From positions 58,054,289 to 58,118,288 of the forward strand of contig NC_080043.1 in assembly GCF_012489685.1 (NCBI RefSeq): a DNA stretch of 64,000 bases, read 5' to 3'. Shown one piece after another: positions 21,238 through 33,140 of the stretch; within the stretch, counting starts at the first letter, position 1; each line of letters starts with the position of its first letter. Under the pieces are notes generated by a model. The model worked only from the letters and a program-made list of their open reading frames with translations, had not been told where the DNA came from and did no database searches. Made by a program: the position numbers and the translations under genes. The stretch comes from Lotus japonicus (lineage: Eukaryota > Streptophyta > Magnoliopsida > Fabales > Fabaceae).

Positions 21238-21507
21238 TGTTCAGAGAATGAATATTGAAGATAGGGATAGTACCTAGAGAATGGAAGAATGTGCTAGAGA
21301 GAGAATGAGAATGCTGAATTTCATGTGTTATTTCATCAAATGAGCAAAAGTCCTTTACAATTGATATCTACCTCCTATTTATAGAGCTTGGGTACTACCC
21401 ATTGGGCCAATTGGGCCTCCGCGATTGAGGCCCAATTTAAGGCCAGGTACCCGCCCTTGTGCGGGCTGAACCCTGGGTGTTGCCCCTCTAGGGGCTCGCC
21501 CAGTCCA
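21238..21507 (-). repeat. Tat 3' LTR
   Basis: 270 bp, read on the minus strand from TGGACTGGGCG to AACA. It is GC-rich with a long inverted phrase (ttgggcctccgcgattgaggcccaa). A typical polypurine tract is not obvious beside it at 21508-21530. Confidence 0.92.
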
Positions 21508-22125
21508 CTAGTCCACAAGACACCGAGCTCGAAGTATGAGAGCTAAGTGTGTCTTTTAAATGTTTTTATATACATCCTATGGTGCACTGGAATCTAAGTT
21601 GCCAACATGGCTTGGAAAAAAGAAGAAAACTACGTCGCCAACATGGCGTAAGCAAAAGGAAACAAGCATCTTTAGTCACCCAGTCCACTGGTCTTGGTGA
21701 GCGAACCAACCCGTCAAGTCCACAAGTCTACTGGCGGCGGGAACGATCGCTTTGTACCGGCGAGCTAGGTGACAGGTGTTAGTCACGTACTGATCGTCCA
21801 AGTGTCAGCTGGCGATGCCCATGGCGGGCGATTAAATTCCATTGGCGACATCATTTGTTAGGCGATGGCATTTAGTCCTCATGGTGGCGGGGCCTTTCGC
21901 GCTTTCCCTTATTTCGAAAACCTTTCAAATCTCTAACTGCCCCATGTGATACGTCAGTTACGTCAGTTTTCCCCTTTCTCCGCAACCGTCACCTCACTCC
22001 TCATAACTGTCCCATCATGCGCAGTAACTCCCTATCACACGCGACCCACTTCCCAAAAACCATCATGACTTCCAACCTTCTACACGCGTCCAACACGCGT
22101 CACCCTTCCAGCTTCCCCCCTTTGC

Positions 22126-22135
22126 CTATAAAAAC
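22126..22135 (+). promoter_or_regulatory. TATA box of the antisense gene
   Basis: ctataaaaac lies about 210 bases before the first ATG of the plus-strand gene, followed by a pyrimidine-rich leader typical of plant transcription starts. The phrase TTTGCCTATAAAA is nearly repeated in the same place in the second Tat copy (48011-48021, minus strand), which argues that the site is kept by the family. Confidence 0.6.
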
Positions 22136-22345
22136 CCTTCTTCCCTACAATCATCCCTTTCCAAGACCTCTCTTTACTTCCCTAATCGCTTACCAAGCTC
22201 CCTCTTCCAACTTCCGCTCTGGTGCCGTCGCTTTTCACGCTTTCCGCTACCCACTCTTCACATCCTTGCCCGGTGAGTCCCTGTTTCCTTATCTCTGCAT
22301 CTTATCTCTACTCGTCTTTTCCTTTTCCTCATTGCATTGTTAAAG

Positions 22346-23233
22346 ATGGCTTCAAACCCTAACTCCCCTAATTACACCTCTTCCTCTTCTGGGAGCGACC
22401 CCGACTCTACCGCAGCCGGCGGCCTCGTTTAGAGGTCCCGGAGATCCCTTCTTACCGACTGAAAACTTTCGCGACTTTGCCCCTTCCAGTCCAAAAAGCA
22501 CCCACCCACGAAGCTATAGACCAACCCTCTGTTTTCCAGGATAGTGATCTTATCGTGGAATTCGTGAGCAACCTTGGTGGCTTATCTGACGATGACGAAT
22601 TTAACGCCAAACTCAGGATTTGGCCCTGCAGTTCTGAGGACCGCCCCTGGCTTCATAAGATCAATGGCGATGTAAAGAGATCCCACTTTTTCTTTGTTTA
22701 TGAGTATACGTTTGGCGAGCTTGGAGTCAGGCTTCCTTTCTCGCCCTTCGTTCAAACCGTCCTCCGCGATATCAATGCGGCTCCTTGTCAACTCCATCCC
22801 AATGCCTGGGCCTTCATCCGGTGCTTCGAGATCTTGTGCGCCGTTGTTGGCACCGCCCCATCTCCCACCAGCTTCTTCTACCTCTACGACGTTGACCCCA
22901 AGTCCATCAAAAACAAAGGATGGATCTCCCTAAAGGCCCGAGTCGGCCGTAAATGCCTGAACCCTCATAAGAGTAACGCGAAGTCCTCCTTCGCCCGGCG
23001 ATATTTCCGCGTGGCAGTTCACCCCGCCTATCCTGAAGCTTTCACCCTTAGGGACGGGACTGCCTTTTTTCCCCTTTACTGGACGGAGAAGCCCAATGGG
23101 ATTACCGACCCTTCAGAAGAATCTTTGTCTCCCAATGACAAAGCCTTTTTGAATCTCCTCGCCTCGCTTCCTATCCTTGACTGCTCGACAGTCCTTGAGG
23201 GCGCTCGCCTCTCAAGGACACCCAAATACTTAG
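22346..23233 (+). CDS. Antisense ORF of the Tat element, exon 1
   Basis: The ATG at 22346 opens 28 codons of a Ser-rich start before a TAG. The long frame used further on (from about 22432) is shifted by one, so a small indel near 22429 has probably broken the N-terminus. The long frame carries the domain called 'putative gypsy-type transposon protein': LPFSPFVQTVLRDINAAPCQLHPNAWAFIRCFEIL is typical. Its function is unknown; the name does not imply transposase activity. The exon ends at 23233 with phase 1 before GTCACA. It stands on the strand opposite to gag-pol, with its own TATA box. Confidence 0.75.
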
Positions 23234-23318
23234 GTCACATAATTTATTTTTACCATCGCCATTTCTCTTCTTACCCCTCATGTCGCTACTGACCCTCTTT
23301 TTTTGTTTATTGTTGCAG
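23234..23318 (+). other. Intron of the antisense ORF
   Basis: 85 bp, GT at 23234-23235 and AG at 23317-23318, T-rich before the acceptor (tttttttgtttattgttgcag region). Its removal joins exon 1 (phase 1) to the frame of exon 2 exactly, creating a Glu codon at the joint. Without removal exon 1 runs into a TGA shortly after the donor. Confidence 0.75.
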
Positions 23319-24964
23319 AAGATATGAATTTCACCAACGCCGAGCTTTTGAAAGCCCGTGAGAGGAAAATGGCCTGCTTTTCCCCGAAGTTCAACACTGA
23401 AGGCGACAGGAAAAAACGGGGCGGTGCTGAGAACCAAGCCGAGGGCGCTCAGGTCCCCAAGAGGAGGAGATTAGTCAAAGGCTCCTCCGCCAGCTCCTCC
23501 AACCCCGGCGCTCAACCCACCGCCGCCGCTGTGGCCAAAGGCAAGAAAGCTGCCACCACCCCTGCCATTGCAAGCTCCAAGTCTCCAACTGACGAGACGA
23601 GCCATCTCCCTGCCGCCGAAGCTTCCGCCGCCGCGGCCACTGAGCCTGTCACTATCACAGCCCTCGATTCTGCTGCCGCTGGTACAGCCACCGGTGCCGC
23701 CGCCAAGTCTGCCACTATAGGCGCCACAACAACAAACGCTGACCAGTCGTCAACTGCTGGCATAAGCGCCGCAGCTGCCGCCACATGCTCCAATGCTGCC
23801 GCCGGGGAGAAAGGAAGAGAAACAGAAAAAGAAAACCCAAAGTCTCCCCCGCGCCAAGTCACACCTCCTAGCCCGCCTCCCACGAACGATGAGCGTTCTT
23901 TGTCTCCCCCGCCTCGCCAAGAAGAAAGACCCTCTCCCGATGCCGCCACTACTTCCGAGGCAGCTCAGATTGAGCAAGCTCCTGGTAACAGAGGTGGTTC
24001 TTCTAGCCACTTCAACATGCTACCCAATGCTATTGAGCCCTCAGAGTTCTTGCTCACTGGCCTCAACCGCGACGTCATAGAAAAAGAAGTGTTGAGCCGA
24101 GGCATTAACGAGACCAAGGAGGAGACCCTTGCCTGTCTTCTACGCGCTGGGTGCATCTTCGCCCACGCGTTTGACAACTTCAACTCCGCAGTTGCTGAAG
24201 CTGAACGGTTGAAGGCTGAGAGCGCTCAGCACCAAGAAGCCGTCGCTGCTTCGGAAAAGCGCTTCGACAAACTGGTGGCGCAGGCGGGAAAGGAGAAAGT
24301 TCATGCCGACAAGTTGATTGGCGCGGCGGGAAACAGGATCGGCGAGCTGGAAGACCATCTGAAGCTGATGAAGGAGGAGGCGGACGGCCTTGATGCAAGC
24401 CTCCAATCTTGTAAAAAAGAAAAAGATCAAGTAGAGAAGGACTTGGTCGCCAAAGGCGAGGCGCTGGCTGCCAAGGAGTTAGAACTTGAAACATTGGGCG
24501 CTGAACTGGAGCTAGCAAAGAAGGCGCTGGCGGAGCAGGAGAAAAAGTCTGCTGAGTCTTTGGCTTTGGTGAAGGCAGATCTGGAGGCGATGCGGGCTAC
24601 CTCTGAAGAGATCAAGAAGGCGAACGAGGCTCATGGAGCAACCCTCGTCACGAAAGATGCTGAGATTACTTCCCTTCTTGCGAGGATCAATGAGCTAGAG
24701 GGCGAGCTATCAGTGGAGAAAGCCAAAGCCACTAAGGCGAGGGAACAAGCCGCCGACATTGCCTATGACAGTCGCGAACGGGGCTTCTACCTCGCCAAGG
24801 ACCAGGCTCAACACTTGTTCCCGAATCTTGATTTTAGCGCCATGGGAGTGATGAAAGAAATCACTGCTGAAGGATTGGTTTGTCCTGATGATCCTCCTTT
24901 GATTGATCAAAACCTCTGGACTGCAACTCAAGAAGAAGAAGAAGAAGAAAGAAATAATGAATAA
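23319..24964 (+). CDS. Antisense ORF of the Tat element, exon 2
   Basis: About 548 codons to TAA. It starts DMNFTNAELLKARERK, then a basic patch (RKKRG, PKRRRLVK) that could be a nuclear localisation signal, then about 190 residues of low-complexity Ala, Ser, Thr and Pro, then NMLPNAIEPSEFLLTGLNRD, then a long coiled coil (about 24200-24760) rich in Glu, Lys, Leu and Ala, ending with an acidic tail. The order of N-terminal conserved domain, disordered linker and coiled coil is common to this plant family. The whole exon is open even though pol on the other strand has three stops. Role unknown; a structural or regulatory part in the element's life cycle is a guess. Confidence 0.8.
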
Positions 24965-25943
24965 TGTAATTTTAGTTTTTACTTAGCCTTTACCGCCCTC
25001 TGTAATGCACTTTCCTGTCATTTCTATATATAAGCAACATTTCGCCATTGTTTTTATATCGCCTTTGAACACTTTGTAAATTTTGTTGAATGATTGCTTT
25101 CGCCGTAAATCTTTTGGTCGCCACTTCGCAAATCGCTGCATTCTTATTGTTTATAAAATTTAAGAATGAATTTCATAGTTAAACGCCCCAACGCCCCGGA
25201 GTAATAAAATACTCAACATCCTGAGTGACCAAGCACTCGCCTTCCACCTTATTCATTCGCCGACCTTATATCTTGCGCTATTTTTCACGCGTCATGTGAT
25301 TGAATTACGCCTAACGATTCTGTGCGTTAATTTTAACTAGGGCTTGTTGCTTGGCATTTCTCCGTCAAGACTTTAAACGTTTTCCACAAAGGGATAAACG
25401 GCCTCCATTCTTGAGGGCTTCGCCCGGGGCTTTGCCCGCTCGGGGCTTACAATGCTTGGGTCCCAATGGCCATTTGGGGGTCCCAAGACTTTTGCCTAGT
25501 TAATGGCGCTCGTCGTATTCTGGCGAGACTTACCCAGCACATCGTTTACGGGACCGGCGATCACGTCAGACTTTCCGGGGGGTGATTCCCAGGCGTCAAA
25601 GGCCATTTGTGGAATCACCGCCACCTTCAGGGTTCCAGCAAGCCCCTTTGGGGATCAAGCTTGTCCCACCTAGTGATCGCCGTAATTCTTTATATCGATC
25701 GGCAATTCCGATCGTCAGGGAATCCCTGGAATCTTTGGACACGAATTTCATGAATTTTCGTTTTATTGATGGAGCGTCTCGTTAAAAAACTCCTTTCGGA
25801 GAAAAAGAGCACGCTTTTGTTACAATGGAGAGTTTGGAGATACTTTTTAGAGGAATTGAAGATATCTAACTTTGGCGAATTCACTTTGCTCATTAGAAGT
25901 TCTTCCTTGGAGCTCCTCGCCTTTCCAGCTTTCTCGCTCGCGA
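24965..25943. other. Tat spacer between the antisense gene and the end of pol
   Basis: No coding signal. It holds the converging 3' ends of the antisense gene (plus) and gag-pol (minus). Short repeated phrases such as cgcccggggctttgcccgctcgggg (about 25420-25445) can form GC-rich hairpins. Polyadenylation signals for both transcripts should lie here; I could not fix them. Confidence 0.5.
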
Positions 25944-28900
25944 TCAACTGTAATAATAGCGCAGACTCAAACCGTTGAATGACCTGGGCAGCCGCCTTCC
26001 ATCAAGCTCTTCCAAGTGATAGGCCCCTGTACCAAGAACTTTGACAATGCGGTAGGGCCCTTCCCAGTTCGGAGTCAGCTTGTTTCCCGGGGCTCCTGAT
26101 CGCCACTTTAGGACAAGATCGCCAACTTGCATATCTCGGACGCGAACCCTGCTATTGTACTTGGCGGCCACGCGCTGCTTCATCGCCTTTTCTCGAATGT
26201 GTGCCTCGTCACGCGTTTCAGACAAGAGATCCAACTCCATCGCCATATTGGCTTGATTCTCCCCTTCGAAATCCGGCTGAGTCCACCATGTGAAATTGTC
26301 AATCTCCACCGGCAACATGGCATCTACCCCATAGGTCATTCTAAAGGGGGTTTCTCTTGTAGTAGATTGCACAGTGTTGTTGTACGACCATAGTACCACT
26401 GGGAGTTCATCCAGCCAAGCTCCCATAGCTTTCTCAAGCCGTCGCCTTAATCCACGCAGAATTACCCTGTTTGCAGATTCTACTTGCCCGTTCGTTTGCG
26501 GATGCTCCACAGAGGCAAACCTCATCTGTATGCCCATTTCCTTGCAAAATTCCCTTGTTTGGTTGCTTGAAAACTAGGTCCCGTTGTCGGATACGATCGC
26601 CCTTGGGATCCCAAACCTGCAAACAATACGCTTCCAGTAAAAGTTGACTATTTTTGCAGAGGTTATTTTGGCCAGGGGCTCGGCTTCAATCCATTTAGTG
26701 AAGTAGTCCACCGCTACTAATATAAACTTCATTTGCGCCCTGGCGGTCGGAAAAGGTCCTACTAAGTCCACACCCCACATGGCGAAAGGCCATGGGGCGC
26801 TCATGATTACCAGCTCTTTTGGCGGTGCCTTAGACAAATCCGCAAACACTTGACATTTTTTACACCGCTTCACAAAGTCCATACAATCCTTCCTGAGGGT
26901 GGGCCAGTAGAAGCCCGCCCTTAACACCTTGCAGGCCAAAGACCTCCCCCCGATGTGGCTTGCACACACTCCTTCATGCACCTCAGACATTATCGCCTCG
27001 TATTTCTCTGGCGGTACGCATTTTAACAATGGCGTCGAAAAACCACGGCGATACAAGTGTCCGTCAATGAGAGTATAGTGGCTCGCCTCTCGCCGTTGCT
27101 CTTTCGTGCATTGCTCCACTTCCGCCGGGTCCCCCGCCAAGATAGATAATATGGGTCCCATCCACGTCGCCCCTCTGTTCACACATGCCATGAGCTCGCC
27201 TTCAATGCTGGGGCACGCTAGCGTTTCTTGAATCAGACTTTTGTTATTCCCGGGCTTCCGTGTGCTCGCCAATTTGGCCAACGCGTCCGCCCGCTAGTTT
27301 TCTGCCTGAGGAACATACTCTACCACAACTTCTTGAAAAAGTGTCATCAAATATCGCACTCGCTCAAGGTACTTGATCAGATTGGGATCCTTGACCTGGA
27401 AAGTTCCCTTCACTTGATTCTCTACCAACTGCGAGTCCGTTCTTATCAACAACCTTCCGATCTTTACTTCACGCGCCAACTTCAATCCGGCGATAAGAGC
27501 TTCATATTATGCCTGGTTGTTTGTTGCCTTGAACTCGAATTTCAGCGATTGCTCCAATACTAGATCTCCTGGTTCTTCCAACGTTACTCCCGCGCCACTG
27601 CCACTGCTGTTGGAGGATCCATCTACAAAGAGAGTCCACTGAGTTTCCACTCTTTCAAACCGGTCTGGGGTCAACTCCACCACAAAATCAGCCAGTGACT
27701 GTGCGCCAACTGTGCCTCGCTTATCATATTGCAACCCATATTCAAATAATTCAACCGACAAGGCGACCAATCTACCTGACAAATCCGGTTTTTGTAACAC
27801 TTGTCTCAGAGGCAAATCCGTCCGCACCTTCACTGGAAAACTCTGAAAATAAGGTCTCAACCGCCGGGCGGTGACAAGGACCGCCAGCGCCGCCTTCTCA
27901 ATTTTCTGGTATCTGACCTCTGCGCCCTGGAGTGTGTGGCTAACAAAATAAACAATTCGATGCTCACCATCTATTTCCTGCAGTATCACAGAACTCAGAG
28001 CACTATCACTCACAGCAAAATACAAGTGCAGCGGGTGTCCCTGTATTGGTTTTGACAAGATTGGCGGTGACAACAGGAGTTCCTTGAGGCGAACAAAAGC
28101 TTCTTCACACTCCGCCGTCCACTCAAATGCAACATTTTTTCGAAGACACTTGAAAAAAGGGAAGGATCTATCACCAGACTTAGGAAGAAATCGAGATAAA
28201 GCTGCTATTCGCCCTGTTAAACGTTGGACTTCTTTCACATTAGAGGGGCTTTTCATCTGTTGGATCGCCTTGCATTTATCTGGGTTTATCTCTATTCCTC
28301 TGGATGTGATCATGAATCCTAAGAACTTGCCGCCCTGAACACCAAAAGAGCATTTCTCCGGGTTGAGGCGCATATTGTGCTTCCTTATCTCGCCAAATGC
28401 TTCTTCCAGATCTTGATGATGGTCCAAACCACGCACTGATTTAACGATCATATCATCAACGTAAACTTCCATGTTTCTTCCCACCTGTCCAGCAAAAACC
28501 CTATCCATCAATCTTTGGTAGGTCGCCCCAGCATTCTTTAATCCAAACGGCATGGTGCGATAGCAATAGTTGACTCTGGCGGTCATGAAAGCCGTTTTGT
28601 CCTCGTCTGCCGGGTGCATGCGGATTTGATGATAACCAGAATAAGCATCCATCAAGCTAAGCAGTTCGTTGCCCGAGGCACCATCAACGAGACCATCAAT
28701 GCTGGGAAGGGGATACAAATCCTTTAGGCATGCCTTGTTTAAGTCTGTGTAGTCCACGCACATTCGCCATTTTCCATTCGCCTTCTTTACCATCACGACG
28801 TTCGCCAACCACGTCGGATATTTCACTTCCCTGATGAATTCTGCCGCCAGCAACTTGTCAACTTCCTGTTGAACCGCTTTTCCTTTGTCTCCGCCCAAGC

Positions 28901-31325
28901 GCCGCCTGAGTTGTGAAACTGGCTTGACACTTGGATTCAATGCTAATCGATGGCAGATGAAGTTTGGATCAATTCCGGGCATGTCCTTGCAGCTCCAAGC
29001 AAACAAATCTAAGTTCTCACCTAGCAACTTTGTCAGGCGCGTCTCCTGCTCGTCTGTCAATCTGGTCCCAATCTTCAAAGTGCGATCGCCAAACTTTAGC
29101 GCCTTTGTTTCCTCAATTGGCGTGGGTCTGTTCACTCGCCCTTCGCCACGTAGGTCAAGATTTTCATCCGAAGTTTCAATTTCATAACATCTGTGTCCGA
29201 CCAACGCACTCTTCTTGCCATACAAGTTGAGGCAATTATTATAACATTCCCTCGCCATCTTCTGGTCAACCTTCAGCTTGCCAACCTTTCCATTGCTTAG
29301 TGGATACTTGACCGCCAAGTGGGCTGTTGAAATTACAGCCCAGAGGCGATTCAATGTATTTCGCCCAATGATGACATTGTAAGATGCCACCACCTGGAGA
29401 ACCAGATACCTTACCTTCAAAACCCTGGCACACTCATCCTCCCCGAATATTGTGTCTAGATCAATGAATCCTCGCACCATTACTTGCTCACCTGCAAAAC
29501 CCACCAAGGTTCCCGCATATGGAGTCAGATCACTGTCAGTCAGTCCCAACTTGTCATATACATCGCCATAGATGATATCAGCCAAACTTCCCTGATCCAG
29601 GAGTACCCTTCTAACGTTGAAACTATTCAGCCTTAATTGCACTACTATTGGGTCGTCCTTGTGAGGTTTTTTCCCCTCAAAGTCTGCCATCGAGATTGTT
29701 ATGTCAGGGTGCACGAATCCGAAAGCAACTTCATGAACTGAATTAACTGCACGAACATGGCATTTCCGCGCCGCATGGGTGTCGCCACCACCGCCGAATC
29801 CCCCAGCGATGGTGTTTATGGTCCCTACGGGCGGTCCTGAGTGTTGAGCGAACGTGTCATCAGCCCCTTTTGTGGCGATAGCCGCTGATTCTTGCTTTTT
29901 CTTGGCCTTAGTGTCAGTTCGCTCCTCCTCTCGCTTATGCGTTTTGTTGTGATCGTCGTTGTTGCGTCGCTGGCCTTGGCGATTTCCTTGATATCCCGCC
30001 CGAATCAACTTATCAATCTCCCGCTGCAAAGTCCAGCAGTCGTCCGTGTCGTGCCCGACGGACCGATGGTATTCACACCAGTTCTTGGGATTGGCGTCCC
30101 GTGGTTGATACTTCGGGGCCTCTGGCTCATCCACTAGATTTGTGCCCCTCGCCTCGCGGAGCATATCAGTTAAATCTGTGTTCATCACCATGTCAGCCTC
30201 CTCCCGCTGGCGATGAGACTTAGATTGCCAAGGCCGGCGTTGTTCGTAATCATCACGCCGTGGATACAACTGCTCCTTGGTCGGCTTCAATACTGCCTTC
30301 CCTTTATCTTGTCTTTGCTGCTTGCCATCCCCCTTATCTTCGCCATTCTTATCTTTTTTCGCGCGCTTGGGTGACGTGTCGCCTTTTTCCAGTTTCGCGC
30401 GCTTTCTTTTGAAAGTATCGCCTTCCTCGTCAAGAATATAAGTGCTAGCGCGAGCACGCATCTCTTCCATCGAACGTGCCGGCTTGCGTGTCAACTTGTT
30501 GTTCAACCCTCCCGGTAACAAACCATTCTTGAATGCTAGAGCACAGGCTCGAGGCTCCTCGTCCTCTACCTTGACCGATGCAGCGCTGTACCTTGCCATG
30601 TACTCCTTCAGTGACTCTCCTTCTTGTTGGCAAATGTTGTATAGGTCATTGATCGTCACCGGCTGATTCTTATTCGCCGAGAATTGCACTAGAAACTTGG
30701 ATGAGAAGTCTCTGAAATTCGAAATCGATCCGCGCGGCAAAGTTGTGAACCATGCCATCGCCGTCGATTTGAACGTCGATGGAAACATCCTGCACTTCAC
30801 CGCATCTGATGCCGCAATTATCACCATCTTCGTGTTGAAATACAGAAGATGATCCTTCGGATCAGAATCTCCACTGTAAGAATCCAGAACTAACGTTTTC
30901 ATATTATCTGGAATCGCCACACTATCAACGTCCTCCGAGAACGGACGGAACTCAGCTACGGAATCCGCTTCTCTGCTTCCATCATCTAGTTGCTCGCGGC
31001 GGTAGAAATCCAACTGAGCTTGTAAATGCTCATTCCGCTGCTGGATGTCGCCAATGTTGCACATCATACGGCGCCATTCCTCCTGCGTCACAGCCGGTTG
31101 TCGCTCCGGAGTAGGTGAATTCTCTAGTGAGCGTTCCGGAGATCCGATCTGCGAAGGCGATGGAGGAGGTGGTGATGGAGGAGGAGAAGGCGGCAAAGAA
31201 GTACGCGTAGCCTGTACTCCCGCTGTTCGCATCGGAGATTCTAAAACAACTCGCTGAGGCCGCCGAGGCGGCGAGGTTCGGCGTCGCACCGGTAAATGAT
31301 GTTGCTTCCTGCGTCGAGTCTCCAT
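25944..31325 (-). pseudogene. Tat-lineage gag-pol with three in-frame stops
   Basis: From 31325 an open frame of 1272 residues: Arg/Pro-rich start, gag (about 125-300), a zinc-binding CEYHRSVGHDTDDC (about 413), protease with LLDQGSLADIIY (about 576; DQGS is usual in this lineage), reverse transcriptase with YVDDMIVKS (about 953), RNase H, and a second archaeal-type RNase H starting at WTLFVDGSS (about 1228). A TAA near 27504 interrupts that domain. The frame goes on to a stop near 27295, then through the integrase HHCC region and D residues (DLVGPF, IVSDNGT) to a TAG near 26571, and finally the integrase Glu (TNGQVESANR) to 25944. All pieces share one frame, so the damage is point mutation only. 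Confidence 0.92.
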
Positions 31326-31470
31326 CTAAACTAGGAATGACACAAACTCGATCGTAAAACAAGCACCGATCACAGAAACAAACCAAGAAAAAGTTTAGAA
31401 TCACCGAATCGTAACCATAAATCGCCTCTTTGCACAATCAGTCCACGTGAATGTGAATAGAAAGTTTATC

Positions 31471-31490
31471 GATCCCCACCGACGGCGCCA
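31471..31490 (-). other. Tat primer binding site
   Basis: On the minus strand TGGCGCCGTCGGTGGGGAT starts two bases after the 5' LTR. Its first nine bases match the tRNA-Asp type site used by many plant gypsy elements (TGGCGCCGT); the rest is a weaker fit. Confidence 0.6.
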
Positions 31491-31492
31491 AA

Positions 31493-31762
31493 TGTTCTTG
31501 GAATGAACATTGAAGATAGGGATAGTACCTAGAGAATGGAAGAATGTGCTAGAGAGAGAATGAGAATGCTGAATTTCATGTGTTATTTCATCAAATGAGC
31601 AAAAGTCCTTTACAATTGATATCTACCTCCTATTTATAGAGCTTGGGTACTACCCATTGGGCCAATTGGGCCTCCGCGATTGAGGCCCAATTTAAGGCCA
31701 GGTACCCGCCCTTGGGCGGGCTGAACCCTGGGCGTTGCCCCTCTAGGGGCTCGCCCAGTCCA
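31493..31762 (-). repeat. Tat 5' LTR with TATA box
   Basis: 270 bp. On the minus strand CTCTATAAATAGG (about 31628-31640) is a good TATA box for the gag-pol transcript. TSD aagga follows at 31763-31767. Confidence 0.92.
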
Positions 31763-31830
31763 AAGGAAGAAATTTAAAATACTGCTTTAAGGTACCTGAG
31801 AAATCTTCAAGAAAAGCAATTTCACCTCAC

Positions 31831-31953
31831 CCAGATTGGAAGAACGAAGATACGTTGTTGCCATTCAGTAAGAGTTCAAGAGCTTGTGGTCCACTCTGTG
31901 ATCCATAGCTCCTTTCACTCTGATATCTCTGACCTATCAGATCCAAACCCAAC
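31831..31953 (-). pseudogene. Orphan exon fragment next to the Tat element
   Basis: The minus strand is open for about 40 residues (DLIGQRYQSERSYGSQSG, then ALELLLNGNNVSSFFQ) and ends at a strong donor, TCTGG then GTGAGG. The residue mix looks like real protein, not noise. I do not recognise the family and see no partner exon. It may be another captured exon. Confidence 0.4.
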
Positions 31954-31989
31954 GACCATGCAATGCACGGATATTGTTTATTTTTCAAC

Positions 31990-32028
31990 CATTAATAAGT
32001 TTTTTTTGAAAATAAACATTAATAAGTT
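31990..32028 (-). mobile_element. Tail-only retroinsertion, minus orientation
   Basis: The repeat cattaataagtt at 31990-32001 and 32017-32028 flanks ttttttgaaaataaa, which on the minus strand is a short tail ending in an A-run. Confidence 0.5.
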
Positions 32029-32164
32029 GTTTTTAAAGAAATGTGTTTGAGTATTTTATATTAAAATAATATTAAAAATGACACGAAGAAATAATAATGA
32101 TATTAGTTACTAATTTTATGCGATAATATGTCAATATAGGTAAGTAAATATATATTTTGAAGAG

Positions 32165-32350
32165 TTTAATGGTTGTGCACTGTCAATGTAAAATATTTTT
32201 ACACAAACGTCCAATCATTGAATGTCACGTATTCAAATGCATTTATGATTCTTTTTATTTTAATTAAATTAAAAACTTATTTTCTGATTTGGTAACCTAT
32301 CATTGGATGTATGTGGAAAAAATGTTTACACTGACGATGTATTACCATTA
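32165..32350. repeat. Decayed MITE of the cacTGTCAgtgtaaa family
   Basis: gcactgtcaatgtaaaat at the left and gtttacactgacgatgtatt at the right are inverted relatives, with atcattga phrases inside both. Better copies are at 53458-53610. The copy is too diverged for a TSD. Confidence 0.5.
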
Positions 32351-32395
32351 AATTCTATTTTGAATAAAAAAAATCATATTGTTATTCCTCTTAGG

Positions 32396-32520
32396 ATGAA
32401 AGGATGGCTCAAGTGGTAAAAACGATAAGCATATGGGTCGGGAGGAGAAAGTCTAAAGATAAATCCTTAAAAAGTGTAATTTATCTTTTTGATGTACCAA
32501 AAAGAAAAAATATGAAAGGA
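32396..32520 (+). mobile_element. tRNA-derived SINE with 9-bp TSD
   Basis: TSD atgaaagga at 32396-32404 and 32512-32520. The body starts TGGCTCAAGTGGTAAAAAC (A-box-like), passes a diverged B-box region and ends gatgtaccaaaaag plus an A-run. It is the same family as the minus-strand SINE at 14745-14865. Confidence 0.8.
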
Positions 32521-32771
32521 AGACATACTATTAATGTGTTTTTTTTTTAAATCAACCACATGATTAATGATTTATATTACAATATATATATATATATAAA
32601 AACAAACATAATTATAAATCAAACTCGATATATTTATAGAAGAATATGAATATAGGAAAAATAAATCAAATAGTTATCTTAATACACTATAAAATTTAAA
32701 TAAATGAAATTGAAATGATGTAGAAAAAGTTTCGCAAGTTGGTTTGAGTAATACCATGAATGTATGTTAAT

Positions 32772-32810
32772 ATATAGATAGTCTCTTTCAAAAAAAAATA
32801 TAGATAGTCT
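32772..32810 (+). mobile_element. Tail-only retroinsertion with 13-bp TSD
   Basis: The repeat atatagatagtct at 32772-32784 and 32798-32810 flanks the 13-base insert ctttc plus an A-run. Confidence 0.65.
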
Positions 32811-33140
32811 AAACTAAATAATAAACTAAAATCGAAATTTAAAATTATTTCTTTGTAACAAGATCAGTTTATACCGACTTCTTTGCTTAGTGAATGAGGT
32901 ATTTGCAAGTGATCTGAAATAAGGAATAAATTCTTTGGACCGAAATTAAGAAACTTAAATGATGATTGAAACAATTAGGGATTCTATAAAAAAAACTTAC
33001 ATTTGGACCAATGAAAAATTATCAATATGGAGCAAACAAAAACTTACATTTGGAATATCATTGTAACAACAAATAGGAGAAAAACATGTGACATTTATGT
33101 TGCAATATGGCCCACTTTGGTAGATGGGCCTTATATATTA

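Larger units (their letters stand above)
21238..31762 (-). mobile_element. Tat-lineage Ty3/gypsy retrotransposon with antisense gene
   Basis: Two 270-bp LTRs (21238-21507 and 31493-31762) are flanked by the perfect 5-bp TSD aagga (21233-21237, 31763-31767). In element order: 5' LTR, primer site, gag-pol (minus strand, 31325 to 25944), a long spacer, a gene on the opposite strand (22346-24964), 3' LTR. A second RNase H-like domain after reverse transcriptase and a large antisense ORF before the 3' LTR are both known in Tat/Retand elements. The LTRs differ at several bases (for example caga against ttgg near the start, and two T/C or T/G changes near the end). Pol has three stops, so the copy is dead but structurally complete. 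Confidence 0.93.
31954..33140. other. AT-rich spacer with small repeats
   Basis: No gene. It holds a minus-oriented tail-only insertion (31990-32028), a decayed MITE (32165-32350), a SINE (32405-32511), a (TA)n run near 32582-32600 and another tail-only insertion (32772-32810). Confidence 0.6.

Noticed and set aside
23512..24010. Minus-strand open frames of 86-145 codons opposite antisense exon 2
   Set aside because: They mirror a GC-rich Ala/Ser/Thr low-complexity coding region, which leaves the other strand open by composition.
31966..31980. atgcaatgcacgg phrase like a Helitron 3' hairpin
   Set aside because: No CTRR end follows at the right distance on either strand.
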